Source: Puniceibacterium antarcticum
GTDB taxonomy: Bacteria > Pseudomonadota > Alphaproteobacteria > Rhodobacterales > Rhodobacteraceae
Length of the DNA stretch: 64,000 nt
NCBI RefSeq assembly: GCF_002760615.1
Contig: NZ_AWWI01000027.1
Span: 1 to 64,000 of the forward strand
Direction: 5' to 3'
A program made the position numbers and the translations under genes. The number at the start of each line of letters is the position of its first letter. Positions within the stretch are counted from its first letter, which is position 1. Of the stretch, positions 35,636-44,670 are shown piece after piece. The notes below the pieces were generated by a model. The model worked only from the letters and a program-made list of their open reading frames with translations, had not been told where the DNA came from and searched no databases.

Positions 35636-36888
35636 GCGCCGCCCAAGCGTTTCAGGCGGTCTGCAGCACCGGGCTGCGCCGCTCGCGGATCGGCAGGGGG
35701 GGGGGGGGGGAGCGCGCCGACGCCCAGGCCGATCCACCACACGGCGGTGTAATTGCCGGTCAGGTCATACATCCGCCCGCCCAGCCAGACCCCCATGAAG
35801 CTGCCAAGCTGGTGCGAGAAAAACACGATGCCGTAGAGCGTGCCCAGATAGCGCATGCCAAAAATCTGACCCACGAGGCCGGCGGTCAGTGGCACGGTGG
35901 CGAGCCAGAGCGCGCCCATTACGGCGGAAAAGATCAGCACCGAGGCCGGGGTGATCGGCAGCAGGATGAACAGTGCCCCCGCGAGGGTGCGGGCGGTGTA
36001 GATTCCGGCGAGCAGGTATTTCTTGGTATAGCTCTTGCCCAGCCAGCCGGCCAGCAGCGTGCCGCCGATATTGGCCATGCCAATGACCGAGATCGAGATG
36101 GCGCCAAGGGCCGATGTTGTCCCGATCCCAAGGGCGGCGAGCATCCCGCCCGGCGCGATGGGGCCGCAGAGTTCGGTCACGAAGGCGGGGAAGTGGGCGG
36201 TGATAAAGCCAAGCTGATAGCCGCAGCTGAAAAATCCGATGAAGATCAGCGCGAAGGATGGATCGCGCAGGGCACGACCGAGGATCGTGGTCAGGCTTTC
36301 GTCAAGTTCGGTCTTTGTGGCGGTGGGCGCACGCATCAGCGGCAGCGCCAGCATCACCAGCAGGATCGCGGCGGCAAAGACCAGAAAGACCGACTGCCAG
36401 CTCATGAAGCCCAGCAGCCATTCCGCCAGCGGTGCGCCAAAGACCTGTCCGCCGCTGCCTGCGGCCGTCGCGATGGCCATGGACATGGAGCGGTTTTCAT
36501 CCGTGCTCGCCCGGCCCACAACGGCGATGATCACGCCAAAGCCGGTGCCTGCGATGCCAAAGCCGACAAGGATTTCGTAAAGCTGATGCGCCTCGGGCGT
36601 GACGGCGGCGCTGGAGAGGACGAGGCCGATCGCATAGACCACGGCGCCCAGCAGGATGGTCTTGCGATCCCCGATCTTTTCCGCGAGCGCGCCAAAGAAC
36701 GGCTGACCGAAGCCCCAGGCCAGGTTCTGGATCGCGATGGCGAGACTGAATTCGCTCCGCAGCCAGCCGAATTCGCTGGCGATGGGGATCTGGAAGACGC
36801 CAAAGCTCGCCCGGATCGCAAAGGAGACGAGGATGATCAGGCAGCCGACAAGCAGCACCGGGGTGAAGATGGAGGGGCGCTGTGTCAT
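35491..36888 (-). CDS. MFS transporter, 3' end altered by a poly-G tract
   Basis: A 12-helix major facilitator (oxalate/formate antiporter-like) begins PSIFTPVLLVGCLIILVSFA, with the MFS loop GALAEKIGDRKTILLG between helices 2 and 3. Helices continue to YTAVWWIGLGVGA. There the minus strand has a C15 tract, after which the literal frame becomes a low-complexity tail running to 35491, antisense to the HAD gene. With one C fewer, the frame would end at 35652 as LPIRERRSPVLQTA, a natural MFS tail just short of the HAD gene. Substrate unknown. Confidence 0.82.
   Translation of the reverse strand: MTQRPSIFTPVLLVGCLIILVSFAIRASFGVFQIPIASEFGWLRSEFSLAIAIQNLAWGFGQPFFGALAEKIGDRKTILLGAVVYAIGLVLSSAAVTPEAHQLYEILVGFGIAGTGFGVIIAVVGRASTDENRSMSMAIATAAGSGGQVFGAPLAEWLLGFMSWQSVFLVFAAAILLVMLALPLMRAPTATKTELDESLTTILGRALRDPSFALIFIGFFSCGYQLGFITAHFPAFVTELCGPIAPGGMLAALGIGTTSALGAISISVIGMANIGGTLLAGWLGKSYTKKYLLAGIYTARTLAGALFILLPITPASVLIFSAVMGALWLATVPLTAGLVGQIFGMRYLGTLYGIVFFSHQLGSFMGVWLGGRMYDLTGNYTAVWWIGLGVGALPPPPPADPRAAQPGAADRLKRLGGAQTAARSSRPCPARQSAQPPGPSNRCTCQPRAAAAAILSGRSSVNSSC
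35696..35710. repeat. Homopolymer of 15 G at the MFS 3' end
   Basis: A G15 run (C15 in the coding direction of the MFS gene) lies exactly where the protein reading changes from a normal membrane protein to an artificial tail. Its length decides the frame. It may be a phase-variable tract, a replication slippage site or a sequencing artefact. Confidence 0.9.
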
Positions 36889-37023
36889 GGGGGACTCCGG
36901 GGCGTTTGCCGCACATTAGGGAAAGGCGGGGGCGCGTCAATTGGGAAGTTCCGGGGAGGTGCATCCGGGAATTTGATGTGAGGTTGCGTGTTGCGGGGCT
37001 ACACAATGCGCCCGGGGCACGGT

Positions 37024-38091
37024 ATGGCGATGCCCATGGTCACAGTCACAGATCTTTATGAACAGCGCGTCGCCGAAGGGCGGCTGACACGGGACGCAGC
37101 CCAAGAGGCGGCGCTGCCCGAGTTTGAGCGTATCCGCGCAGCACTGGCCCAGCCGGTCAAGAAGGGCCTGTTTCGCAAGGCGCCCGAGCCGCCCAAGGGG
37201 CTGTACCTGTGGGGCGGGGTCGGGCGCGGCAAGTCGATGCTGATGGATCTGTTTGTCGAGTCCGTCGATGTGCCCGCGCGCCGGGTGCATTTCCACGCCT
37301 TCATGCAGGAGATGCACGCCCAGATGCATATCGAGCGCAAGAAAGGCACCGAGGATGTGATCAAGCCGGTGGCCAAGCGCGTGGCAGACGAGCTGCGCCT
37401 GCTGGCGTTTGACGAGATGCAGATCACCGATATCACCGATGCGATGATCGTGGGGCGGCTGTTCGAGCAGCTGTTTCTGGCGGGTTGCGTGGTGGTGACC
37501 ACGTCGAACCGGGTGCCGGATGATCTGTACAAGGATGGTCTGAACCGGCAGCTGTTCCTGCCCTTCATCGAGCTTTTGAAAGACAAGATGGCGGTGCAGG
37601 AGCTGGCGTCACCCAAGGACCACCGGCAGGACCGGTTGGCCGGGGCGCAGGTGTATTTCTCGCCCAACAACGCCGAGGCCCGGGCCGAGATTGACCGGAT
37701 CTGGCAGGAGCTGTCGGGTGGTCAGGAAGAACCGCTGGTGCTGCATGTGCAGGGGCGTGAGGTTGAATTGCCGCGCTTTTCGAATGCGGTGGCGCGAAGC
37801 GGGTTCTATCAGCTGTGCGGAAAGGCGCTGGGGGCTGCGGATTACCTGAAACTTGCCGAAACCGTGCGGGTGCTGATCATCGAGGATATTCCGACGCTGG
37901 GGCGGTCGAACTTCAACGAGGCCAAGCGGTTCGTAACGCTGGTGGATGCGCTCTATGAGGCAAAGGTCAAGCTGATCGTGAGCGCGGCGGATCAGCCAGA
38001 GATGCTCTATGTCGAAGGGGTGGGGGCGTTTGAATTCGACCGCACCGCCAGCCGCCTGCGCGAGATGCAGGCCGAGGGCTGGGGCCAGTGA
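37024..38091 (+). CDS. zapE: Cell division protein ZapE (AFG1-family ATPase)
   Basis: The 355-residue P-loop ATPase has Walker A GGVGRGKS at residues 64-71, Walker B LLAFDEMQITD, and the AFG1/ZapE features VVTTSNRVPDDLYKDGLNR and IEDIPTLGRSNFNEAKRFV. ZapE associates with the division septum and needs ATP hydrolysis; alphaproteobacterial copies may also aid membrane protein turnover. Several in-frame starts exist (37006, 37024, 37030, 37036); 37024 follows GGGG with suitable spacing. The start choice is uncertain. Confidence 0.9.
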   Translation: MAMPMVTVTDLYEQRVAEGRLTRDAAQEAALPEFERIRAALAQPVKKGLFRKAPEPPKGLYLWGGVGRGKSMLMDLFVESVDVPARRVHFHAFMQEMHAQMHIERKKGTEDVIKPVAKRVADELRLLAFDEMQITDITDAMIVGRLFEQLFLAGCVVVTTSNRVPDDLYKDGLNRQLFLPFIELLKDKMAVQELASPKDHRQDRLAGAQVYFSPNNAEARAEIDRIWQELSGGQEEPLVLHVQGREVELPRFSNAVARSGFYQLCGKALGAADYLKLAETVRVLIIEDIPTLGRSNFNEAKRFVTLVDALYEAKVKLIVSAADQPEMLYVEGVGAFEFDRTASRLREMQAEGWGQ

Positions 38092-38145
38092 TCTGGGCGC
38101 TGTGATCCGGACATTGTGAGTGGGCGCTGTGATTGGTGCGGAAAA

Positions 38146-38165
38146 AGGGGCCCCGAAGGGCCCCT
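38146..38165 (+). terminator. Hairpin after zapE
   Basis: The arms AGGGGCCC and GGGCCCCT close a CGAA tetraloop, a very stable hairpin. The T-rich stretch follows only some 12 bases later, so it is a weak intrinsic terminator or an RNA-stabilising hairpin. Confidence 0.55.
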
Positions 38166-38465
38166 GAGACTGCTCTTGTTTTTGCCTGCTTTTTAACGCT
38201 GCTGCGGGGGGTGGCATCTGCCATGACCCGCTAAAACTGTCTTGTTGCCGCGTTGCCCTTGGCGAAAATCGGGCTCTTCGCGAAAACTGGGTGGTTCGTG
38301 ATATGCGACGATACCGAATCATAGGCCTGTGCAGGCCGATCCGTCAACATTTAGTGTAAATTTCTACAATTATGGATGAGCAGGCGAAAGCCGCACAGAT
38401 GTAGTATCTTGGCTGTTGCGTGTTCAGGGCTTTGATCCAGCAGCGAAATCCCTGTCGGGGGAGAG
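38166..38465. other. Non-coding region between zapE and folC
   Basis: No gene or known RNA was found in these 300 bp between two convergent genes. An AT-rich patch lies at about 38348-38380. Apart from the hairpin at 38146 nothing structured was recognised. Confidence 0.4.
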
Positions 38466-39737
38466 TCAGCCGTTGCTGCGCAAAATATGACCGGCAAGGT
38501 AGAGCGATCCGCAGATCAGGATGCGCGGGGCCGGATCCTGTGCGACGATGGCCTGCAGCGCCTCGGCCACCGAGGCGGCCGCTTGTGCGGGCAGGCCGAC
38601 CTGTGCCGCGATCTCTGCGGTGGTTTCGGCGGGCAGGGTGTTGACCTCGTCCGGGATCGACACGGCGGTGAGGCTGTCGGCCACCTGCGCCAGCGGGGTC
38701 ATGTAGCCGCGCACATCCTTGGTGTTGAGCATGCCGCAGATCAGGTGCGTGGGGCGTTTGGGCAGGCTGGCGAGGTGCTGGGCGAGGGCGTCGCCCGCTG
38801 CCGGATTGTGACCGCCGTCGAGCCAGAGCTCGGCATGCGGGGCGATGTCGAACAGCGGACCGTGGCGCAGGCGCTGCATGCGGGCGGGCCAGACCGCTTT
38901 GGTGACTGCCGCCTCGCAGGCATCGGCATCCACGCCAAGAAAGCGCAGGGCGGCGAGGGCGGCACCGGCGTTCATGTACTGGTGCTGGCCGGGCAGGTTG
39001 GGCAGCGGCAGGTCGAGCAGGCCGGTTTCATCCTGATAGACCAGCCGGTCACCTTCGCGGCCAACGTGCCATTGTTGGCCATAGGCCAGCAGCGGTGCGC
39101 CAAGGCGGGCGGCGGTGGCCTCGATCACCTCAAGCGCGGCGTCGTCCTGTTGCGCGGTGACGCAGGGCACGCGGCGTTTCAGGATGCCGGCCTTTTCGGC
39201 GGCGATTTTGGGCAGGGTGTCGCCCAGATAGCTTTCGTGATCCATCGAGATGGGTGTCAGGATCGTCAGCGCGGGGGTTTCGATCACGTTTGTGGCGTCC
39301 AGCCGTCCGCCAAGGCCGGTTTCCAGCAGGATGTAATCCGCCGGGGTGCGGGCAAAGGCCAGCAGGGCGGCGCAGGTGGTGATTTCGAAATAGGTGATCG
39401 GATCCGTGCCGTTGGCCGCGTAACATTCATCAAGGATCTCGGTCAGATCCTCCTCGGTGATCAGATCACCGGCAAGGCGGATGCGTTCGTGAAACCGCGC
39501 AAGGTGGGGTGAGGTATAGGCATGCACGCGCTTGCCCGAAGCCTCAAGCCCGGCGAGGATCATCGCCTGAGTCGACCCCTTGCCATTGGTGCCGGCCAGA
39601 TGGATCACCGGGGGCAGTTTGCGTTCGGGATGATCGAGTGCGGCCAGCAGGCGCCAGACGCGGTCCAGGGTCAGATCGATGATCTTGGGGTGCAGCGCCA
39701 TCATCCGCGACAGGATGTGGTCGGAAGACGCGCTCAT
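38466..39737 (-). CDS. folC: Folylpolyglutamate/dihydrofolate synthase
   Basis: The 423-residue Mur-ligase-like enzyme has the P-loop HLAGTNGKGSTQAMI, HAYTSPHLARFHERIR, the central LLETGLGGRLDATNV, and ILTPISMDHESYLGDTLPKIA. The C-terminal domain includes LWLDGGHNPAAGDALAQHL. It adds glutamate to dihydropteroate and to folates. The start ATG overlaps the accD stop by four bases, the classic accD-folC arrangement, so they are co-transcribed. Confidence 0.95.
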   Translation of the reverse strand: MSASSDHILSRMMALHPKIIDLTLDRVWRLLAALDHPERKLPPVIHLAGTNGKGSTQAMILAGLEASGKRVHAYTSPHLARFHERIRLAGDLITEEDLTEILDECYAANGTDPITYFEITTCAALLAFARTPADYILLETGLGGRLDATNVIETPALTILTPISMDHESYLGDTLPKIAAEKAGILKRRVPCVTAQQDDAALEVIEATAARLGAPLLAYGQQWHVGREGDRLVYQDETGLLDLPLPNLPGQHQYMNAGAALAALRFLGVDADACEAAVTKAVWPARMQRLRHGPLFDIAPHAELWLDGGHNPAAGDALAQHLASLPKRPTHLICGMLNTKDVRGYMTPLAQVADSLTAVSIPDEVNTLPAETTAEIAAQVGLPAQAAASVAEALQAIVAQDPAPRILICGSLYLAGHILRSNG

Positions 39738-40687
39738 TTCTTGGCGGGCTTCTCATCCGCCGGAGCGGGGGGCACGAGATCATCGACCAGCGGGGGCGCC
39801 ATGTCATCGGGCGGCGCAAGGTGGCCTTTGACCGGGGGCGGCAGTTGCATGAGCATGCGGGTGATCGAAATCAGTTCGTCCCGCATCTTGTTCCGGTCGG
39901 TCACGCGGTCAAGCATGCCGTGTTCCAGCAGGTATTCGGCGCGCTGGAAGCCTTCGGGCAGCTTTTCGCGGATGGTCTGTTCGATGACGCGGGGACCGGC
40001 AAAGCAGATCAGCGCATTGGGTTCGGCGATCTGCACATCGCCCAGCATGGCATAGGACGCGGTGACGCCCCCGGTGGTTGGATGGGTGAGCACGACGATA
40101 TAAGGCAGGTTCGCCTCACGCAGCATCTGGATCGCGACGGTCGAGCGGGGCATCTGCATCAGCGACAGGATGCCTTCCTGCATGCGCGCGCCACCGGCGG
40201 CGGAAAACAGGATCAGCGGGCGCTTGAGGCGCACGGCCTCTTGCGCGGCCTTCACGATGGCATTGCCGACATACATGCCCATGGAGCCGCCCATGAAGGA
40301 GAAATCCTGTGCGGCGGCCACGATCGGCGTCTGGCCGATTTCACCAAGCGCGACGAGCATCGCCTCTTTCTCGCCGGTGGATTTCTGCGCGGCGCGCATG
40401 CGGTCGGGGTATTTCTTCTGGTCGCGGAACTGCAGGGGATCGGCAATCGCCTCGGGCACCGCAACTTCGGCGAAATTGCCGGCGTCGAACAGCGCGGTGA
40501 AGCGGTCGCGCGGGGTGATGGCCATGTGGTGGCCGCAGTTGGTGCAGACGTTGAGATTATCCGACAGCTCGCGGTGGAACAGCATCGTGCCGCATTCATC
40601 GCATTTGGTCCAAAGATTCTCGGGGACCTCGCGGCGCGAGAAGATCGAGTTGATCCGGGGGCGGACGTAGTTGGCGATCCAGTTCAT
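39734..40687 (-). CDS. accD: Acetyl-CoA carboxylase carboxyltransferase subunit beta
   Basis: The 317-residue subunit has the N-terminal zinc ribbon (CDECGTMLF then CTNCGHHM, four Cys), followed by the carboxyltransferase fold with FSAAGGARMQEGILSLMQM and LTHPTTGGVTASYAMLGD. It pairs with AccA to transfer the carboxyl group to acetyl-CoA in fatty acid synthesis. The C-terminus has a Pro-rich and acidic extension. The ATG at 40687 gives the family start MNWIANYVRPR. Downstream folC overlaps by four bases. Confidence 0.96.
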   Translation of the reverse strand: MNWIANYVRPRINSIFSRREVPENLWTKCDECGTMLFHRELSDNLNVCTNCGHHMAITPRDRFTALFDAGNFAEVAVPEAIADPLQFRDQKKYPDRMRAAQKSTGEKEAMLVALGEIGQTPIVAAAQDFSFMGGSMGMYVGNAIVKAAQEAVRLKRPLILFSAAGGARMQEGILSLMQMPRSTVAIQMLREANLPYIVVLTHPTTGGVTASYAMLGDVQIAEPNALICFAGPRVIEQTIREKLPEGFQRAEYLLEHGMLDRVTDRNKMRDELISITRMLMQLPPPVKGHLAPPDDMAPPLVDDLVPPAPADEKPAKK

Positions 40688-40789
40688 GTGCGGCACTATC
40701 CCAGGGCATCGTTTCTGCGGCAGATTTAAGGCCGTGGCGGGGGAATTGCAATGCAACTGGCTGGGCAACTGGCGGGACTGTGCGCGGCC

Positions 40790-40836
40790 CAAAACTTTTC
40801 TGAAAAGTTTTGCCAAGAGTTTTCTGAAAACTCTTG
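40790..40836. repeat. Twin AT-rich hairpin repeat
   Basis: Two adjacent perfect hairpins with CTG loops. The first has arms CAAAACTTTT/AAAAGTTTTG (40790-40812), the second CAAGAGTTTT/AAAACTCTTG (40814-40836). It lies upstream of accD. Similar twins are at 46839-46884 and 62665-62711. Confidence 0.8.
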
Positions 40837-40911
40837 GGTGGTGGCGGCGGCGTGCGCAGACAAGCAATCCGCCTTGTGAAGCAAGGGGGGCTTCGGTATT
40901 CGGGAGGCTAA

Positions 40912-41010
40912 AGCGTCCCGCCTTAACCTTTACTCGCTTGTTCGCGGCCTGTTGGCTGCGCCCCCAACGCGAAAAGCGATGAGTGTGTTTCAGGTCAAAG
41001 GCGGGGTGCT
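40912..41010. repeat. 99-bp imperfect-palindrome element, copy 1
   Basis: The terminal arms AGCGTCCCGCCTTAACC and GGTCAAAGGCGGGGTGCT form a long inverted repeat. Aligned without gaps, about 80 percent of bases match the 99-bp copy at 52667-52765, including the inner CTTGTTCGC and GGCTGCGCC blocks. It ends 29 bp before the ilvD ATG, so it lies in its leader. Confidence 0.8.
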
Positions 41011-41039
41011 ATAACTGCGTTCTTCAGGGAGGCCCAGCC

Positions 41040-42803
41040 ATGATCAAGCGTTCGTTTGACAAATCCAGACTGCCCAGCCGTCATGTGACTGAAGGCGCCG
41101 CGCGCGCGCCGCACCGGTCCTATTACTATGCCATGGGCATGACCGAAGAAGAGATTCACCAGCCGCTGGTGGGTGTCGCGACCTGCTGGAACGAGGCGGC
41201 CCCCTGCAATATCTCGCTGAACCGTCAGGCGCAGGCCGTGAAGCTGGGCGTCCGGGAGGCCTTTGGCAGCCCGCGCGAATTCACCACGATCACCGTCACG
41301 GACGGGATCGCCATGGGGCATGAGGGCATGCGCTCTTCTCTTGCCAGCCGCGAGGCGATTGCCGACTCGGTCGAGCTGACCATGCGCGGCCATTGTTATG
41401 ATGCGCTGGTCGGTCTTGCAGGGTGCGACAAGTCGCTGCCGGGCATGATGATGGCGATGGTGCGGCTGAACGTGCCGTCGGTCTTTGTCTATGGCGGCTC
41501 CATCCTGCCGGGCAAGGTGCCGGCCGGGGCGGATGTGCCTGCGGATTTCGCATCGCGCGATCTGACGGTGCAGGATATGTTCGAGGCGGTTGGCCGCCAT
41601 CAGAACGGCACGCTGAGCGACGCCGCGCTGGAAATTCTGGAACGTGTGGCTTGCCCTTCTGCGGGCGCCTGCGGCGGTCAGTTCACCGCCAACACGATGG
41701 CCTGCGTGTCCGAGGCCATTGGTCTTGCGCTGATGAATTCGTCCGGCGCACCGGCCCCTTATGAAAGTCGCGATCAGTATGGCACGGCCTCTGGCGTCGC
41801 GGTGATGGATCTGTTGGAAAAGAACATCCGCGCGCGGGATGTGGTGACGCGTCAATCGCTTGAGAATGCGGCGCGGGTTGTGGCCTGCACCGGCGGGTCG
41901 ACCAATGCCGGTCTGCATCTGCCCGCGATTGCCCATGAGGCGGGCATCGATTTCTTCCTTGATGATGTCTGCGAGATTTTCCGCGACACGCCGTATTTTG
42001 TCGACCTCAAGCCCGGTGGCCAGTTTGTGGCCAAGGATCTGTACGAGGCGGGCGGCGTGCCGGTCGTACTGAAGGAGTTGCGCAAGGCCGGTCTGCTGCA
42101 CGAGGATTGCATGACCGCAAGCGGCTACAGCCTTGGCGAAGAGCTGGACAAGATCCAGGGCGAGGCCGATGGCCGCGTGATCCACACGGTTGCAAACCCG
42201 ATCACAAAGAGCGGCGGTGTTGTGGGCCTCAAGGGCAACCTCGCGCCCAGCGGGGCGATCGTGAAGGTTGCGGGCATGAGCCCGGAAGAGCAGGTTTTCA
42301 GCGGTCCGGCGCGCGTGTTCGAATGCGAAGAGGATGCGTTCGAGGCGGTGAAGGCGCGCAGCTACAAGGAAGGCGAGGTTCTGGTCATCCGCAACGAAGG
42401 TCCCGCAGGTGGCCCGGGTATGCGCGAGATGCTGGCAACCACGGCGGCGCTGTCGGGGCAGGGCATGGGCAAGAAGGTCGCGCTGATCACTGACGGGCGT
42501 TTTTCCGGCGCGACGCGCGGTTTCTGCGTCGGACATGTGGGACCAGAGGCGGCGCTGGGGGGCCCGATTGCCCTGCTGAAAGATGGTGACATCATCACGC
42601 TGGACGCTGTGCGTGGTGTGCTGTCGGTGGATCTGAGCGAGGATGTACTGGCCGAACGGCGCAAAAGCTGGGCGGGCCCGCGCGAGACGATCTATGCCAG
42701 CGGCGCCTTGTGGAAATATGCGCAGCTTGTGGGCGAGACTTACAAGGGCGCGGTGACCCATCCGGGGGCCGCGGCCGAAAAACACATCTATATGGATCTG
42801 TGA
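41040..42803 (+). CDS. ilvD: Dihydroxy-acid dehydratase
   Basis: The 587-residue enzyme of the IlvD/Edd family has cluster Cys in [11 protein letters not shown] and [16 protein letters not shown], then [20 protein letters not shown] and, near the end, [23 protein letters not shown] (binding motifs). It makes 2-keto acids for branched amino acid synthesis; IlvD is favoured over Edd by overall pattern and length. Strong GGGAGG precedes the ATG at 41040. The 99-bp repeat and a twin hairpin lie upstream. A lipoprotein gene follows by three bases. Confidence 0.95.
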   Translation: MIKRSFDKSRLPSRHVTEGAARAPHRSYYYAMGMTEEEIHQPLVGVATCWNEAAPCNISLNRQAQAVKLGVREAFGSPREFTTITVTDGIAMGHEGMRSSLASREAIADSVELTMRGHCYDALVGLAGCDKSLPGMMMAMVRLNVPSVFVYGGSILPGKVPAGADVPADFASRDLTVQDMFEAVGRHQNGTLSDAALEILERVACPSAGACGGQFTANTMACVSEAIGLALMNSSGAPAPYESRDQYGTASGVAVMDLLEKNIRARDVVTRQSLENAARVVACTGGSTNAGLHLPAIAHEAGIDFFLDDVCEIFRDTPYFVDLKPGGQFVAKDLYEAGGVPVVLKELRKAGLLHEDCMTASGYSLGEELDKIQGEADGRVIHTVANPITKSGGVVGLKGNLAPSGAIVKVAGMSPEEQVFSGPARVFECEEDAFEAVKARSYKEGEVLVIRNEGPAGGPGMREMLATTAALSGQGMGKKVALITDGRFSGATRGFCVGHVGPEAALGGPIALLKDGDIITLDAVRGVLSVDLSEDVLAERRKSWAGPRETIYASGALWKYAQLVGETYKGAVTHPGAAAEKHIYMDL

Positions 42804-42805
42804 AG

Positions 42806-43462
42806 ATGATGCGCGGGGTCCTTGGCGTTGCGGTGTTGGCCTGCCTCTGGGTGGCGGGCTGTGCGGCAGGCGTGCCCAATGGCGGGGGCACCGTGCGCGG
42901 TTTTCTGGAAAACGGCGCAGCTCCCGCACCGCTGAAGCGGGCGGCGCTGGCGGGGGGCGATATCCGCCTGTCAGGGCCTGCGGGATATTGCATTGATCCC
43001 GAAACGCTGCGCGTCGGGTCGGACCAGAGTTTTGCACTGCTGGCCAGTTGCCGCATCCTGTCGGGTGGCGCGTCGGGCGGGATGGTCCCGCCGGTGCTGA
43101 TCTCGGTCACGGTGGGGGCACTGGGGTCCGGCGGGGATGTGCCGGAACCGCAGGACCTGGCGACGGCGGCCTCTGAACCCATGATCGAGGGGCGCAAGGG
43201 CGGCGGGCTGTCGCTGGCGTTGCTGGGCCGGGGCGGGGACAGCATGTTTGACGGCGGGGATGCGCGGTATTGGCGCGGTGCCTTTGTGCAGGGCGGACGG
43301 CTGGTCAGCGTCGCGCTCTATGTGCCGCAGGGCAGCGTGATCCTTGAGGGGCGCGGGCCCGAGATGTTGCAGGCGCTGCAGGCACAGGTGCGCGCGGACA
43401 GCCCGAAACAGGCGCCGGTCGGCGCCGAGGCCGGGCTGGCCAGGAGCAAGGTAACACAATAA
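42806..43462 (+). CDS. Predicted lipoprotein, unknown function
   Basis: The 218-residue protein has a lipobox-like signal peptide (LACLWVAGCAAG, Cys near 19), so it is likely anchored in the outer membrane. The rest is Gly- and Ala-rich with no recognised domain. YCIDPETLRVG and FALLASCRILSG carry the other cysteines, which may form a disulfide. It starts three bases after the ilvD stop (ATGATG, two possible starts), so translation is coupled. Function unknown. Confidence 0.78.
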   Translation: MMRGVLGVAVLACLWVAGCAAGVPNGGGTVRGFLENGAAPAPLKRAALAGGDIRLSGPAGYCIDPETLRVGSDQSFALLASCRILSGGASGGMVPPVLISVTVGALGSGGDVPEPQDLATAASEPMIEGRKGGGLSLALLGRGGDSMFDGGDARYWRGAFVQGGRLVSVALYVPQGSVILEGRGPEMLQALQAQVRADSPKQAPVGAEAGLARSKVTQ

Positions 43463-43638
43463 AGTCCTGCGCGGAGTCTGGGACTGTTGCACGCTTTCCC
43501 CGGGTTCGCTGCGGGCGGGGTTGCCGTGGTTGACCTTCGGGGGCGGGTATGTGCAGGACTGCGGCATGTCGCGTTCAGGGGGTCCCCTGAAGAGAGTTGT
43601 GCGCAACATGCCCCAAGCCCTTCCAGACAGGATGCCCC

Positions 43639-44553
43639 ATGTCCCCGTTTCGCGGCGTTGTGCTAAAACTGCTTTCCGTTCTCTTGTTCATCATCATGGC
43701 GGCGCTGATCAAGGCCACGGCGGCCCGCATTCCGGCGGGCGAGGCGGTGTTTTTCCGGTCGTTCTTTGCGATGCCCGTTATTGTCGGCTGGCTGATGATG
43801 CGCCACGATCTGTCGACAGGGTTCCGTGCGAAAAGCCCGATGGGGCATGTCTTGCGCGGAATTGCGGGTGTGGCGTCGATGGGGACGGGTTTTGCCGCCC
43901 TCGGTCTGCTGCCGCTGCCCGAGGTGACGGCCATCGGCTATGTCTCTCCTCTGCTGACCGTGCTGCTGGCGGCGGCCTTGCTGGGTGAGCGGCTGCGGGC
44001 GTTTCGGATGACGGCGGTGTTTATCGGGCTGGTTGGCGTGATGGTGATCCTCTGGCCCCGGTTGACGCTGGCGGATGTGGACCGCGCAGCGGCCATCGGC
44101 GTCACGCTGATCCTTGTGTCGAGCGTGTTGCGCGCGCTGGCCCAGATCCAGATCCGACGGCTGGTGGCGAGCGAGCAGACCTCGGCCATCGTGTTCTATT
44201 TTTCGCTGACGGCGACGGTGCTGTCCCTGCTGACCCTGCCCTTTGGCTGGGTGATGCCGACTGCGCCCGAGGCGGTGATGCTGGTGGCGGCAGGGCTGAT
44301 CGGCGGGCTGGCGCAGATCCTGCTGACTGCGGCCTATCGCTATTCTGAGGCGGCGCTGCTGGCGCCGTTCGAATATGCCTCGATGATCTTTGCGCTGCTG
44401 ATCGGCTACGTGGTCTTTGAAGAGGTGCCGACGGGCACCATGCTGATCGGGGCTGTGATCGTGATTGCGGCCGGTGTGCTGATCATCTGGCGCGAGCGTC
44501 AGCTGGGCCTGCGGCGCGGGCGCGCCAAGGCGGCGCTGACCCCGCAGGGCTGA
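43639..44553 (+). CDS. DMT-family (EamA) transporter
   Basis: The 304-residue membrane protein has ten helices in two EamA repeats. The first ends near IGLVGVMVILWPR, and the second has LTAAYRYSEAALLAPFEYASMIFALLIGY with the typical Glu-Tyr/Ser segment. Members export or import metabolites such as amino acids; substrate unknown. The C-terminus is basic. The ATG at 43639 fits the start of the first helix. Confidence 0.9.
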   Translation: MSPFRGVVLKLLSVLLFIIMAALIKATAARIPAGEAVFFRSFFAMPVIVGWLMMRHDLSTGFRAKSPMGHVLRGIAGVASMGTGFAALGLLPLPEVTAIGYVSPLLTVLLAAALLGERLRAFRMTAVFIGLVGVMVILWPRLTLADVDRAAAIGVTLILVSSVLRALAQIQIRRLVASEQTSAIVFYFSLTATVLSLLTLPFGWVMPTAPEAVMLVAAGLIGGLAQILLTAAYRYSEAALLAPFEYASMIFALLIGYVVFEEVPTGTMLIGAVIVIAAGVLIIWRERQLGLRRGRAKAALTPQG

Positions 44554-44571
44554 GCGTTCGGCGGGTGTTGT

Positions 44572-44630
44572 GTGGGGGCGCTGCCCCCGTCGCCTCTGGC
44601 GACTCCCCCGGGATATTTTTGGACAGGTGA
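44572..44630 (+). repeat. GGATATTT dispersed repeat, copy C
   Basis: GGGGGCGCTGCCCCC hairpin, a CGCC-TCTGGCG hairpin-like middle, then CTCCCCCGGGATATTTTTGG and ACAGGTGA. It lies between the convergent DMT transporter and FAD-oxidase genes and may serve as terminator for either. Confidence 0.75.
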
Positions 44631-44670
44631 GGCGGGGCGCCGAGAGGCGATTCACGTCCAATGCGGGGGG

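Noticed and set aside
40995-43037. 680-codon open frame antisense to ilvD
   Set aside because: Arg/His/Gln-rich shadow without any domain, overlapping a certain gene.
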